64,000 nt of DNA, from contig JAFTYP010000002.1 in NCBI GenBank assembly GCA_017461345.1, positions 1 to 64,000 of the forward strand, given 5' to 3'. Numbering within the stretch: the first letter of the stretch is position 1; each line of letters opens with the position of its first letter. Shown here piece by piece: positions 28,201-36,369 of the stretch. The translations under genes and the position numbers were made by a program. Source of the stretch: Bacteroidaceae bacterium. GTDB lineage: Bacteria > Bacteroidota > Bacteroidia > Bacteroidales > Bacteroidaceae. The notes under the pieces are model-generated. The model worked only from the letters and a program-made list of their open reading frames with translations, ran no database searches and was not told the origin of the DNA.

Positions 28201-28621
28201 CGCTGAACCAGAAGGTGTCGCTGAAGGTATAGACCAGTGCACCGGTCAGTGCACTGGCTTCCACCGTGATGAGTTGTGCCAGGTTCTGCACCTGTCCGTT
28301 CGCGCCGACCAGTTTTCTTGCCAGATGACTTATGCTCCAGAAGAGGAACATGATGCAGGCTGCGCTGAAGAGGGCACTCATCATGTTGACCATCAGTGCA
28401 ACTTTCGTGGGGTCGCTCACGAACTGTGTGAACAGATTGGCAGTGAGCATGAAGAAAGGTGCCCCAGGGGGATGGCCGACTTCGAGTTTATAGGCTGTTG
28501 TGATGAACTCGGGGCAGTCCCAGAAACTTGCTGTTGGTTCCACCGTGCTGCAATAGACAAATGCAGCAATGGCGAACGCAAGCCACCCCATCAGGTTGTC
28601 GATAAGTCTGAAATGCTTCAT
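25244..28621 (-). CDS. DUF2723 (GT117-type) membrane protein with C-terminal repeats
   Basis: Large Bacteroidetes-type protein O-mannosyltransferase-like membrane protein, 1125 residues. The N-terminal half has about 10-13 membrane helices, beginning MGWLAFAIAAFVYCSTVEP, with the family signature FWDCPEFITTAYKLEVGHPPGAP (about 33-55) near the predicted active site. A soluble region follows, with DHDRSGRYACRDFGRNYL and a TPR-like C-terminus, and an acidic tail. Members are implicated in glycosylation of secreted proteins, but the exact reaction is not known. First gene of a probable operon with the deacetylase and the queG-like gene. Confidence 0.88.
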   Translation of the reverse strand: MKHFRLIDNLMGWLAFAIAAFVYCSTVEPTASFWDCPEFITTAYKLEVGHPPGAPFFMLTANLFTQFVSDPTKVALMVNMMSALFSAACIMFLFWSISHLARKLVGANGQVQNLAQLITVEASALTGALVYTFSDTFWFSAVEGEVYAYSSLFTAVVFWLMLKWEDHADEPGSDRWLILIAYLTGLSIGVHLLNLLCLPALVLIFYYRKVKNATMKGAMLALAGSGLLIAAVLYGIVPGIVKVGGWFELLFVNTFNMPFNTGVIVYIALLVGIVLWSIWETIKQKSRIRMTLSYLLSVGMLGIPFYGHGWSSFLCGVVVLGVLFFLLRWKKDGKNIVSARLMNTSLLCMLMIMIGYSSYAVIVIRSSANTPMDQNSPEDIFTLGTYLNREQYGDRPLLYGPAYTSQVLLKPDGNYCVPVSEKGAPVYQRKEKQDKENEPDRYEIQRYKTDYVYQQNMFFPRMYSERHTNAYESWMGGVKGKTKTYERCGEMVQIKTPTQLENLRFFLSYQVNFMYWRYFMWNFAGRQNDLQGYGEWEHGNWITGIPFLDNMRLGDQSKLPTELKENKGHNVFYCLPLLLGLIGLLWQLFKNDEKNNGEGEKQFGIVFFLFFMTGLAIVLYLNQTPAQPRERDYAYAGSFYAFSIWVGLGVAAIAYYLQKVLKNEKLSAVLSCLCILVPIQMAGQTWDDHDRSGRYACRDFGRNYLESLDKDNYPIIYTNGDNDTFPLWYAQETEGFRTDARVCNLSYLQIDWYIDQMKRPAYESPAVPIHWSRLQYVAGTREGITVRPGTLERLVESYKDDPETLRELLGDDPFELKNIIDKWVLSDNPDLRFIPTDSIVMTIDKEAVRRSGMMMAADSIPDKMHISLKGKRAVYKSEMMMYEMLLQCNWERPLYVAMTVGKDNYGNLGDYFVQEGLANRITPFNTAKSGKNIDTEKMYENLMTRFAFGGIDKPGIYLDETVMRMCGTHRRVFSMLATRLVQEGKLDKAAKVVEKAEKVIPPTTVPHSYGSGSLELARVWNTLGKKQEATDIVYPVAIQATEYLDWYLSLPNKILLISEKECFYYLYQLHAAVSILQSADSDKAMELNKQLDVYNQLIQRRLYGSVGMSMDADDAEEESYEDDTL

Positions 28622-28664
28622 TTCGTGCGCTTATATAATATAATAAGATGTATATAATTTCGTG

Positions 28665-28672
28665 CAAAGGTA
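28665..28672 (-). promoter_or_regulatory. -7 element of the DUF2723 gene
   Basis: Minus-strand TACCTTTG lies 43 nt upstream of the ATG at 28621. No clear TTTG at the -33 distance. Confidence 0.5.
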
Positions 28673-28870
28673 CGACTTTTTGCTGACATATATGCTAAAG
28701 GGGCAGATTTATTATATTTGATTAACTTTTCCGCTCTGCTTTTCGTCCCATGCCATTCCCCCTCATTTCCTGGCGGAATGTGCAGTCACAGACGCCTGCA
28801 ATGCTCTGACTGCCAGGCAGAAACCCGGCAGATGGCAGAGCCTTATCCTGCAAGGCCAAGGCCCTCCTCC

Positions 28871-28960
28871 AAATAATGGTTAACCTTTTCGGGCAAATAG
28901 GTTAACCATTATGGTCGGAAGGCTTAACCATTATTACCAAAAAGGTTAACCTATTTTCTC
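28871..28960. repeat. Family A array 1: four GGTTAACC units at 22-nt pitch
   Basis: Palindromic cores begin at 28878, 28900, 28922 (GCTTAACC) and 28944, exactly 22 nt apart, with linkers of the type TTTTCGGGCAAATA. It lies in the 507-nt gap between the divergent DUF2723 and tRNA-Val genes. The remainder of that gap (28680-28870) shows only GC-rich, weakly palindromic sequence and no gene. Confidence 0.92.
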
Positions 28961-29066
28961 CCTGTGGCAGTAGGTGTTGCAACTCCCGCCATTGATGCCG
29001 GATTGTGCAGGTATTGCCCCGGCGAAGAGACAATGTGCGTGTCAGGCTAATTTTTCTGCTGAAATG

Positions 29067-29098
29067 TTTGCATAAGTTCGGAATTTGTCGTACCTTTG
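29067..29098 (+). promoter_or_regulatory. Promoter of the tRNA-Val gene
   Basis: TTTG at 29067-29070, a 20-bp spacer and TACCTTTG at 29091-29098 form a full Bacteroidetes consensus promoter. The mature tRNA begins 31 nt downstream. Confidence 0.85.
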
Positions 29099-29128
29099 CA
29101 GCGCTTTTCGGAGAAAGGTACTCCGTTT

Positions 29129-29203
29129 GGGCGCTTAGCTCAGCTGGTTCAGAGCATCTGCCTTACAAGCAGAGGGTCGGCGGTTCGAATCCGTCAGCGC
29201 CCA
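29129..29203 (+). tRNA. tRNA-Val (anticodon TAC)
   Basis: 75-nt cloverleaf: acceptor GGGCGCT pairs with AGCGCCC, D-arm TTAGCTCAGCTGGTTCAGAGC, anticodon loop CTTACAA reading valine codons GTA/GTG, T-arm with GGTTCGAATCC. CCA is not encoded. It has its own promoter and a hairpin terminator, and is bracketed by two family A palindrome arrays. Confidence 0.97.
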
Positions 29204-29208
29204 CAAAG

Positions 29209-29243
29209 AAGGAGCAAAGTCGATAAGGCTTTGCTCCTTTGTT
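29209..29243 (+). terminator. Terminator of the tRNA-Val gene
   Basis: A perfect 11-bp stem, AAGGAGCAAAG with CTTTGCTCCTT (29209-29219 and 29229-29239), 9-nt loop, then TGTTT. Confidence 0.85.
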
Positions 29244-29339
29244 TCGTATAAGAGGGTCGGCAGTTGACTTCGTCGAGCAAAAACTTCTTCCCTACGGTCA
29301 GGCTATGGTTTCTCCTCCGCATGGGTGTCAGAAAATAAA

Positions 29340-29413
29340 GGTTAACCATTATTGGCAAAATGGTTAACCTCTATGGACGGAATGGTTAACCTTTATCTCG
29401 AAATAGGTTAACC
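29340..29413. repeat. Family A array 2: four GGTTAACC units at 22-nt pitch
   Basis: Cores begin at 29340, 29362, 29384 and 29406, all perfect GGTTAACC and exactly 22 nt apart. It lies between the tRNA-Val terminator and the converging 3' end of the MerR gene. Confidence 0.93.
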
Positions 29414-29439
29414 ATTTTTATCGGGTAAGAATGAGGGAG

Positions 29440-29784
29440 TTACAATTCTCCCAGTTCGCGGCTGATTTCCTGCAACTCGGAACGGATGGATTGCAAACGG
29501 TCGATGATCTGAGATGCATCGCTGGCAGCCTTGCGATTCTTGGTCAGCACCTGCTTGGCGGCCGCAATCTTCATGCCACGCACCTTGAGCAGATTGTAAA
29601 CGAGGCGCACCTCTTCGATGTCTTCCTTCGTGTACTGACGGACACCTCGGCCGCTCTTCTTGGGCTTGATGTTGGAGAACTCCTTCTCCCAATAGCGCAG
29701 CAACGACTCTGCCACATTGAACTGTTCGGCCACTTCGGCTATGCCGTAGTATTTCTTGAGTTCTTTGTTCGGATTGTATGCCAT
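29440..29784 (-). CDS. MerR-family transcriptional regulator
   Basis: 114 residues: winged helix-turn-helix typical of MerR (YYGIAEVAEQFNVAESLLRYWEKEF, then RQYTKEDIEEV) and a C-terminal helix suited to dimerisation. No effector-binding domain is seen. Effector and targets unknown. It stands alone and is divergent from alaS, with a good promoter. Confidence 0.9.
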   Translation of the reverse strand: MAYNPNKELKKYYGIAEVAEQFNVAESLLRYWEKEFSNIKPKKSGRGVRQYTKEDIEEVRLVYNLLKVRGMKIAAAKQVLTKNRKAASDASQIIDRLQSIRSELQEISRELGEL

Positions 29785-29852
29785 GTCAATTTACAATTTG
29801 ACGATTAACTATTTACAATTTACTATGCAACTCATAATGCACATTTTCGTTG

Positions 29853-29883
29853 CAAAAGTATAAAATTAAACTCAAAAAACAAA
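29853..29883 (-). promoter_or_regulatory. Promoter of the MerR gene
   Basis: Minus strand: TTTG at 29880-29883, a 19-bp spacer and TACTTTTG at 29853-29860, a full consensus. Between it and the gene lies an AT-rich run with repeated CAATTTAC-like words (29786-29830); similar words precede alaS. Confidence 0.75.
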
Positions 29884-29913
29884 GCACATGGCACATAATT
29901 CATAAATAATTCG

Positions 29914-29921
29914 TACATTTG
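29914..29921 (+). promoter_or_regulatory. -7 element of alaS
   Basis: TACATTTG lies 61 nt before the alaS ATG; the -33 is not recognisable. The leader (29940-29980) contains CAAATCACAAATAGTAAATCGTC-like AT-rich repeats common in such spacers. Confidence 0.5.
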
Positions 29922-29982
29922 CACGCGTTTAACAACGCAACCCAACAAATCACAAATAGTAAATCGTCAAATCACAAATAAA

Positions 29983-32601
29983 ATGATGACAGCAAATGAG
30001 ATACGCAATTCGTTCCTGAAGTTTTTCGAATCCAAAGGACACAAGATAGAGCCTTCAGCACCCATGGTAGTGAAGGACGACCCCACACTCATGTTCACCA
30101 ATGCCGGCATGAACCAGTGGAAGGACATCATCCTCGGCGCACGCGACCCGGAACCCCGACGTCGTGCCGACAGCCAGAAGTGCCTGCGCGTCAGCGGAAA
30201 GCACAACGACCTGGAGGAAGTAGGACATGACACCTACCACCACACCATGTTCGAGATGCTCGGCAACTGGAGTTTCGGCGACTACTTCAAGGAGGGTGCC
30301 ATCGACATGGCATGGGAATACCTCGTGGATGTACTGAAACTCAACCCGGAAGACCTCTATGTCACAGTCTTCGAAGGCAGCCCCGAGGAGAACCTCGTCC
30401 GCGACGATGAGGCAGCAGGCTACTGGCTGAAACACGTCCCCGCCGACCACATCATCAATGGCAACAAGCATGACAACTTCTGGGAAATGGGCGATACAGG
30501 CCCATGCGGACCCTGTTCCGAGATACATCTCGACTCTCGTTCGGCAGAAGAAAAGGCAAAAACACCCGGACGTGAACTTGTCAACAAGGACGATCCGCAG
30601 GTCATTGAAATCTGGAACATCGTCTTCATGCAGTACGAACGTAAGGCCGACGGCCACCTCGAACCGCTCGGCATGAACGTCATCGACACCGGCATGGGCT
30701 TCGAACGCCTCGTGCGTGCCATACAAGGCAAACAGTCCAACTACGACACCGACGTCTTCCAGCCCATCATCAAAGCCATCGGCGACCTCAGCGGCTTCCG
30801 TTATGGCGAGAAAGAAGAAGTCGATGTGGCCATGCGCGTCGTAGCCGACCACCTTCGCACCATAGCCTTCTCCATCGCAGACGGTCAGTTGCCCGGCAAC
30901 GCAAAAGCAGGCTACGTCATCCGCCGCATACTGCGTCGTGCTGTCCGCTACGCCTACACCTTCCTCGGACAGAAGGAAGCCTTCATCTACCGACTGCTTC
31001 CCGTCCTCATTCAGGAAATGGGAGCAACATATCCCGAACTGGAAGGACAGAAGGAACTCATATCGAAAGTGATGAAAGAAGAAGAGGAAAGTTTCCTCCG
31101 CACACTCGAAACAGGCATCCGACTGCTGGATGGCGTCATGAAAGAGACAAAGGCAGCAGGCCAGACAGAGATAGCAGGCGAGAAAGCCTTCACGCTTTTC
31201 GACACCTATGGCTTCCCTCTCGACCTCACAGAACTCATCTGTCGTGAGAACGGACTAACAGTGGACGAGCCCGGTTTCAACACCGAAATGCAGAAACAGA
31301 AAGAGCGTGCACGCAATGCAGCACAAGTGGAGGCCGGCGACTGGGTAATCATCAACGACCAACTCGAACAGCAGTTCGTGGGTTACGACTATACGGAATA
31401 CACCTGCCACATCGTGAAGTATCGCGAGGTGAAGCAGAAGAAAGGCGTTGTCTATGAAGCCATCTTCGACCAGACACCATTCTATGGCGAGATGGGCGGC
31501 GAGGTTGGCGACTCGGGCGTCATTGTAAACGAAGAAGAGACCATCAAGGTAATAGACACAAAGAAAGAGAATGGCGTGAGCGTTCACCTGCTTGAGCGTA
31601 TCCCCCAAAACCCTGCAGCAGAATTCATGGCATGCGTCGATGTGGAACGTCGCCGTGCCATCGAGGCAAACCACACCTGCACTCACCTGCTCGACCAAGC
31701 CCTCAAGGAAGTCCTCGGCAATCATGTAGAGCAGAAGGGTTCTCTCGTTACGCCCGACTACCTGCGCTTCGACTTCTCACACTTCGAAAAGGTAACGCCC
31801 GAACAACTGCGTGAAGTTGAGCATTTGGTTAACGAGAGAATACGCCAGAACCTGCCTCTGCAGGAATACAGAGACACTCCTATCGAGGAGGCAAAGAAAC
31901 TCGGTGCCATTGCTCTCTTTGGTGAGAAGTATGGCGACAAGGTGCGTGTCATCCAGTTTGGCACGAGTGTGGAGTTCTGTGGCGGTTGCCATGCAAGCAG
32001 CACAGGCTGCATAGGCATGGTGCGCATCCTGTCGGAAAGCAGTGTCGCTGCCGGTGTTCGTCGCATAGAAGCCATTACAGGCAAGGCCGTTGAGGAAGCG
32101 ATGGACAAGCAGCAGGACTTGATTGCCGGACTTCGCAGCCTTTTCAACAATGCCCCAGACCTGGAAGGAACCATCCGCAAGGCCATCAACGACAATGCCG
32201 AACTCAAGAAGCAGATTGAAGATGTGATGCACGAACGTGCGGCTGCACTCAAGCAGGATATGCTTGCAAAGCAGAAGGAAATAGCCGGCTTCAAGGTTCT
32301 GAGTGCCATCACACCTCTTGGTGCCGAATATGTTAAAGACATTGCATTCCAACTCAGAGCAGATGTGGAGAACAGCATTGTAGTGATTGGTTCGGTGGCA
32401 GGCGGCAAGCCTCTTCTCACTGCAGCAGCATCCGACAGTGCCGTTGCTGCAGGGGTGAACATCGGCAAGAACATTCGTGAGGCTGCCAAACTCATTCAAG
32501 GCGGCGGCGGCGGACAGCCTCATTTTGCAACTGCCGGCGGTAAGAATCCCGACGGCATGCTTGCAGCCGTGGAGAAACTAATAGAGATTCTCACAGCATG
32601 A
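29983..32601 (+). CDS. alaS: Alanine--tRNA ligase
   Basis: Charges tRNA-Ala; 872 residues, normal length. The N-terminal class II catalytic core begins [18 protein letters not shown], the editing domain carries the zinc-type HTCTH and CGGCH motifs, and the C-terminal glycine-rich [16 protein letters not shown] segment is intact. Either of two adjacent ATGs (29983 or 29986) may start it. A strong terminator follows. Confidence 0.97.
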   Translation: MMTANEIRNSFLKFFESKGHKIEPSAPMVVKDDPTLMFTNAGMNQWKDIILGARDPEPRRRADSQKCLRVSGKHNDLEEVGHDTYHHTMFEMLGNWSFGDYFKEGAIDMAWEYLVDVLKLNPEDLYVTVFEGSPEENLVRDDEAAGYWLKHVPADHIINGNKHDNFWEMGDTGPCGPCSEIHLDSRSAEEKAKTPGRELVNKDDPQVIEIWNIVFMQYERKADGHLEPLGMNVIDTGMGFERLVRAIQGKQSNYDTDVFQPIIKAIGDLSGFRYGEKEEVDVAMRVVADHLRTIAFSIADGQLPGNAKAGYVIRRILRRAVRYAYTFLGQKEAFIYRLLPVLIQEMGATYPELEGQKELISKVMKEEEESFLRTLETGIRLLDGVMKETKAAGQTEIAGEKAFTLFDTYGFPLDLTELICRENGLTVDEPGFNTEMQKQKERARNAAQVEAGDWVIINDQLEQQFVGYDYTEYTCHIVKYREVKQKKGVVYEAIFDQTPFYGEMGGEVGDSGVIVNEEETIKVIDTKKENGVSVHLLERIPQNPAAEFMACVDVERRRAIEANHTCTHLLDQALKEVLGNHVEQKGSLVTPDYLRFDFSHFEKVTPEQLREVEHLVNERIRQNLPLQEYRDTPIEEAKKLGAIALFGEKYGDKVRVIQFGTSVEFCGGCHASSTGCIGMVRILSESSVAAGVRRIEAITGKAVEEAMDKQQDLIAGLRSLFNNAPDLEGTIRKAINDNAELKKQIEDVMHERAAALKQDMLAKQKEIAGFKVLSAITPLGAEYVKDIAFQLRADVENSIVVIGSVAGGKPLLTAAASDSAVAAGVNIGKNIREAAKLIQGGGGGQPHFATAGGKNPDGMLAAVEKLIEILTA

Positions 32602-32613
32602 TAACATACACTG

Positions 32614-32654
32614 AGAGAGGTTGTGAGGCGATGCTTTACAACCTCTCTTTTTTT
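32614..32654 (+). terminator. Terminator of alaS
   Basis: Stem GAGAGGTTGT with ACAACCTCTC (32615-32624 and 32638-32647), 13-nt loop, then seven T residues. Confidence 0.93.
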
Positions 32655-32672
32655 ATTTGACATAAAAGCACT

Positions 32673-33857
32673 ATGAAGAAGCACATTTTACAGAAAGGAT
32701 TGCTGATTTTGATGGCACTGACAGCCGTCGCACTGAAGATGTATGCCAAGAAGTCTTACGACGTGGCTGCATACGTTTATCCTGCTTATGCTGCAGACGA
32801 CCCGAGGCTGCGTCCTTTTTGGCCAATGGGAATTGGCGAATGGGAGACGGTGATGACCATGCAGCAGCGTAACCCCGGCCATTACTGGAAGCGTTATCCG
32901 CTTTGGGGATACTTGAACGAGGCCGACCCTGCAGTTATGGAGATGGAAATCAACCAGGCTGCCGACCACGGAGTCAATGTCTTCATCTTCGACTGGTATT
33001 GGTACGACGGACGTCCGTTCATGGAGACCACACTTACGAATGGATTCCTCAAGGCTCGCAATCGCAATCGTATGCAGTTCTATCTGATGTGGGCCAACCA
33101 TGATGTTCTCAACTACTGGGACACCCGCATTGCTCATCTCGGCGAGAACAACATCATCTGGCGTGGAGGGATTGACCGCCAGGAGTTCGAGAAGATTTGT
33201 CGGCGCAACATCGAGATGTTCTTCTTTCAACCCAACTACTACAAGATAGACGGCAAGCCCGTCTTTATGATTTACGATGTCAAGAACTTTATCGATGGTC
33301 TGGGAGGCATCGACGAGGCAGCAGAGGCTGTAAAGTGGTTCCGCAAGGAAGTGAAGAAAGCAGGTTTCCCCGACCTCGAATTGCAACTGACCATGTGGGC
33401 TCCCAATCTCAACTACAGCGGTTTCGACGCCGGGAAGAATGACAAACCGGAGGATGCCTTTGTTCGGAAAATCGGTTTCGACAGTTCCAGCCACTACCAG
33501 TTCTGCCATTTCCTCAACGTCAACGACGAGTATCCTCGCATTGTTCAGCAGGCAGCAGAGGAATGGGAACGACTCGAGCGTGACTTTTCGATACCATACT
33601 ATCCGCACGTCAGCCTGGGCTGGGACAACAGTCCACGCACTCGCCAGAGTGCCGTCGTACAAAACAATACGCCCGAAAACGTGGAACAAGCCTTGCGCAA
33701 AGCAAAGGCTTACGTCGACAAACGCCCGGACCTGCATCCGCTCATCACCATCAATTCCTGGAACGAATGGACGGAAACAAGTTATCTGCAACCAGACAAT
33801 GTCTATGGCTACGGCTACCTCCAGGCGGTGAAGAAAGTGTTTATGGACGAGGAATAA
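32673..33857 (+). CDS. Exported GH99-like / WbsX-like glycoside hydrolase
   Basis: 394 residues with an N-terminal signal sequence (hydrophobic 9-22, end near MYA). The body matches the GH99-like domain also annotated as WbsX: AAYVYPAYAADDPR at the start, FIFDWYWYDGRPFMETT, YLMWANHD, KPVFMIYD, GWDNSPRTR and the closing NSWNEWTE. GH99 enzymes cleave internal alpha-mannosidic bonds, so an alpha-mannan or similar substrate is possible and would suit the GH76/GH92 cluster far downstream; specificity is not readable. It stands alone after the alaS terminator. Confidence 0.82.
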   Translation: MKKHILQKGLLILMALTAVALKMYAKKSYDVAAYVYPAYAADDPRLRPFWPMGIGEWETVMTMQQRNPGHYWKRYPLWGYLNEADPAVMEMEINQAADHGVNVFIFDWYWYDGRPFMETTLTNGFLKARNRNRMQFYLMWANHDVLNYWDTRIAHLGENNIIWRGGIDRQEFEKICRRNIEMFFFQPNYYKIDGKPVFMIYDVKNFIDGLGGIDEAAEAVKWFRKEVKKAGFPDLELQLTMWAPNLNYSGFDAGKNDKPEDAFVRKIGFDSSSHYQFCHFLNVNDEYPRIVQQAAEEWERLERDFSIPYYPHVSLGWDNSPRTRQSAVVQNNTPENVEQALRKAKAYVDKRPDLHPLITINSWNEWTETSYLQPDNVYGYGYLQAVKKVFMDEE

Positions 33858-33893
33858 CCGGAAAACCGGCCAGCCCTACAAGGACGTTTTTCA

Positions 33894-34040
33894 ACCCCAC
33901 GCATCCGTTTCGCCAAGTAGACTGCAGGGGTCGTCATGAGGCACAGAAATGAATTGGAATCTTCTGCAGAGAAGTTCGCAAAGTTCTGCAGAGAAGTTCG
34001 CAAAGTTCTGCAGAGAAGTTGACCGACTTCTCTGCAGTTG
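33894..34040. repeat. Family B array 3 with conserved flank
   Basis: CTGCAG cores at 33964, 33986, 34008 and 34032. The first three share one orientation; the last is inverted (24-nt core spacing equals 22-nt unit pitch). A 9-bp hairpin CAGAGAAGT / ACTTCTCTG joins the last two units. The flank (about 33894-33960, containing GACTGCAGGGGTCGTCATGA) matches the minus-strand flank of array B2. It lies between the converging GH99-like and PHP genes. Confidence 0.87.
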
Positions 34041-34079
34041 TTTTTTCCCTGTTTGCGTTTGCCTGGAGGAGATGTCTTG

Positions 34080-34796
34080 TCAGGCCTTGCCGATGTGCTG
34101 CAAGAACCACTCTGCATCGTAGTTCATGATGAGCCCGTCGGGGAATTCCGTTTCTTGCAGAAGCGGCAGAACAAAACCGTAGTCGGCAATGGAGGCACTG
34201 AAGTGCGCATCGCTCCCCAGTATGACGGGCACTTCGTAGTGCTTGCAGAGACGCAGTATCTCGAGGTTGTTGGCGAGGGCTTTCTGCTTGCCACGCACGG
34301 GATTGAGGCTGCTGTTATTGATTTCGAGCAAGGTGTTCGTCTCTTTCGCTGCCAGCACAATCGGCTCGAAGAGGAGTTCGGCAGTGCCGTCGCCCGGATG
34401 GGTGATGATGTGTGTCCACGGGTTTCTTATGGCATTCACCATGCCTTGAGTGTTTTCCTCGATGGTGCCGCCTTGCCAGCAGAGCAGATGTATGCCGGCT
34501 ATGCGGAGGTCGAGCAAGGGGTAGATGGTCTCGTCGAGGTCGATTGTGCCACGGGTATCGAGGATGTTCAGTTCGGCTCCAAGCAGGAGCCTGAGGTTCC
34601 CCATCTGTCGGGGCACGACATGAAGGTTGCGGAAATAGATGGGGTCGCACGTGCCGGGGATTCCGGGGGCGTGTTCCGTAATGCCCAGTATGTCGAGTCC
34701 CTTCTGCTGAGCCACAGTCACCATCTCCTGAAGGGTGCTGTAGGCATGGCCGCTCATAATGGTATGTGTGTGGACGTCAAGTGATATCTTCTTCAT
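34080..34796 (-). CDS. PHP-domain phosphoesterase (YcdX-like)
   Basis: 238 residues from the ATG at 34796 (MKKISLDVHTHT), chosen because the metal motif DVHTHT opens the PHP fold and an earlier ATG would overlap the previous gene more. Other metal-binding motifs are ITEHAPG, AGIHLL, THPGDG and SDAHF. The YcdX group are trinuclear-metal phosphatases with unclear natural substrate. Last gene of the dapB-lepB-wbqC-rluA-PHP operon, overlapping the previous stop by 20 nt. Confidence 0.87.
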   Translation of the reverse strand: MKKISLDVHTHTIMSGHAYSTLQEMVTVAQQKGLDILGITEHAPGIPGTCDPIYFRNLHVVPRQMGNLRLLLGAELNILDTRGTIDLDETIYPLLDLRIAGIHLLCWQGGTIEENTQGMVNAIRNPWTHIITHPGDGTAELLFEPIVLAAKETNTLLEINNSSLNPVRGKQKALANNLEILRLCKHYEVPVILGSDAHFSASIADYGFVLPLLQETEFPDGLIMNYDAEWFLQHIGKA

Positions 34797-36369
34797 CTTC
34801 AAATGTTTTTCCTTCAAACGTAATGCTGTAAGCGTGCAACATCAGCCTTTCGGCAGGTTTGCCGTAAAGTCGGTCGCCGACAATGGGGTTGTTCAGTCCA
34901 AGCGGATGGGCGCAGTGAACACGCAGTTGATGAGTACGCCCGGTTATGGGTTGCAACTCCAGAAGGGCACGACCTCCTCTGTTGGCCAGTACACGATAAT
35001 GCGTCAGTGCCGGTTTCCCGTTTTGCTCATCGACCATCTGGCGAGGGCGGTCGTCGATGTCCGGACGCAGAGGCAGACGGATGTCGCCCTCCTGCCCGAC
35101 AGGCATCTCCCGTTCGAGCAAGGCATGATACACCTTATGCACCTTGCGATGCAGGAAGAGTGTCTGCAATTCGTGATACTTCTTGTCGGTAAGGGCTACC
35201 AGCATCAGGCCGCTGGTATCCATGTCGAGACGGTGTACGATGAGCGGCCCTTCGGCCGACGGAATGGTCTTCCTTATGGCATCCTGCACGTTTGGCAGTT
35301 CGTCCTTGCCGGGCACGGAAAGCATGCCTGCTGGTTTGCTCACCACAGCCATTTCTCCATCATTATATATAATGTGCAGTTGAGACAACAATTCTTCCTG
35401 TCCGGCAAGCAGCGGATTGGGTTCCACGTCGAGCCCTCGAAGCATGTGGCGCAAGATGGGACGGCATTTGCTGTTGCACGAGGGATAATAATGTCCGTCG
35501 CGCCGCACCTCGCCTTTGGGCGAAGCACCCACCCAAAACTCGGCCATACACAGTGGTTGCAAGCCTTCCTTGTATGCAGCCTGAAGAAGTCTTGGCGCAC
35601 AACACTCGCCCGCTCCTGCTGGGGGCACGGCAGGCGCAAAGAGTTCTGTCAACGAACACGCCTTGCCCTGAGCATTCAAAAACGAGAACTGACGGAACAG
35701 CCACTGCTGCAAGGCATTGCTCCGCTCGTAGCGTTCCGCCTGCAGTCGTGCCATCTCCTCTTGTCGCTCTCGCAGTGCAGCCTCGTCGGCGAAGATGCGT
35801 TGCTCCCAAGCCTGCTTCAGCCTTCGGTATTCTGCCTTTTGGTGCTGGCTTTCTTTAATAAGCAGTCCACTGTCGTCTTTCGCCTCGGAAGAACAGTTTT
35901 GACGTTTGGCATCGCGTTCCGCCTTGCTTTGTTGCATGAATCGTCTGTAGGCAGCCAGTTCCTCGTCCATTTGCCGACGCAAAGGACTTGGCTGCATGGT
36001 GCTCTCGAGCAACGATATACGACGGTTGATGTCGCTGATGGCTGCTTCCTCCTCCTGGAAATAACAGCCGGGAGCCATCAAGTCGAAGACAGGCGGCACA
36101 AAGTATTCGTGTTGTGTCTTGCCATCGAGCGTACCGGAAAAGGCTGCAAGGAAACCCAATCCATTGAGCGTTTTCACTATGAGGACTCCAAACATCTTGC
36201 CCCTTTGCAACTCCTCGTGCCACTCTGTGTGCCGACTGATGTAGCGTCGCACCTCGTCGGCAGCAGCAATACATAGCGGATGAGGTTCGTAGCAGAAAGG
36301 ATAAGTGAATTGCTTAGGGGCGTTTGCCTTTTCCACACAGGACGGCAAGGAGTGCAACGTTACAGCCAT
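34777..36369 (-). CDS. RluA-family pseudouridine synthase with long N-terminal extension
   Basis: 530 residues, about 200 more than a standard RluA/RluD enzyme. The C-terminal part (about 330-520) is the synthase: VSKPAGMLSVPG, the catalytic HRLDMDTSG with its Asp, and ITGRTHQLRVHCAHPLG. The N-terminal part (1-320) has a conserved region (FGVLIVKTLNGLGFLAAFSG) and a long charged coiled-coil-like stretch; a Cys/His-rich piece (CNSKCRPILRHML) lies at the join. The extended form occurs in Bacteroidetes and some other bacteria. RNA target unknown. It overlaps both neighbours. Confidence 0.87.
   Translation of the reverse strand: MAVTLHSLPSCVEKANAPKQFTYPFCYEPHPLCIAAADEVRRYISRHTEWHEELQRGKMFGVLIVKTLNGLGFLAAFSGTLDGKTQHEYFVPPVFDLMAPGCYFQEEEAAISDINRRISLLESTMQPSPLRRQMDEELAAYRRFMQQSKAERDAKRQNCSSEAKDDSGLLIKESQHQKAEYRRLKQAWEQRIFADEAALRERQEEMARLQAERYERSNALQQWLFRQFSFLNAQGKACSLTELFAPAVPPAGAGECCAPRLLQAAYKEGLQPLCMAEFWVGASPKGEVRRDGHYYPSCNSKCRPILRHMLRGLDVEPNPLLAGQEELLSQLHIIYNDGEMAVVSKPAGMLSVPGKDELPNVQDAIRKTIPSAEGPLIVHRLDMDTSGLMLVALTDKKYHELQTLFLHRKVHKVYHALLEREMPVGQEGDIRLPLRPDIDDRPRQMVDEQNGKPALTHYRVLANRGGRALLELQPITGRTHQLRVHCAHPLGLNNPIVGDRLYGKPAERLMLHAYSITFEGKTFEDEEDIT

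Noticed and set aside
25412..28657. Very long open frames (up to about 700 codons) on the plus strand
   Set aside because: They are antisense to the DUF2723 gene, which has clear family motifs. The opposite frame is open because of codon bias, and its translation is Cys/His-rich low-quality sequence.
28871..29413. Family A arrays as plasmid-type iterons or a replication origin
   Set aside because: 22-nt phased repeats resemble iterons, but they recur at seven chromosomal-type loci with no replication initiator gene, DnaA-box cluster or AT-rich unwinding region that I could support.
34759..36276. Long plus-strand open frame of about 505 codons
   Set aside because: Antisense to the RluA-like gene with its HRLDMDTSG motif; no recognisable domain on this strand.
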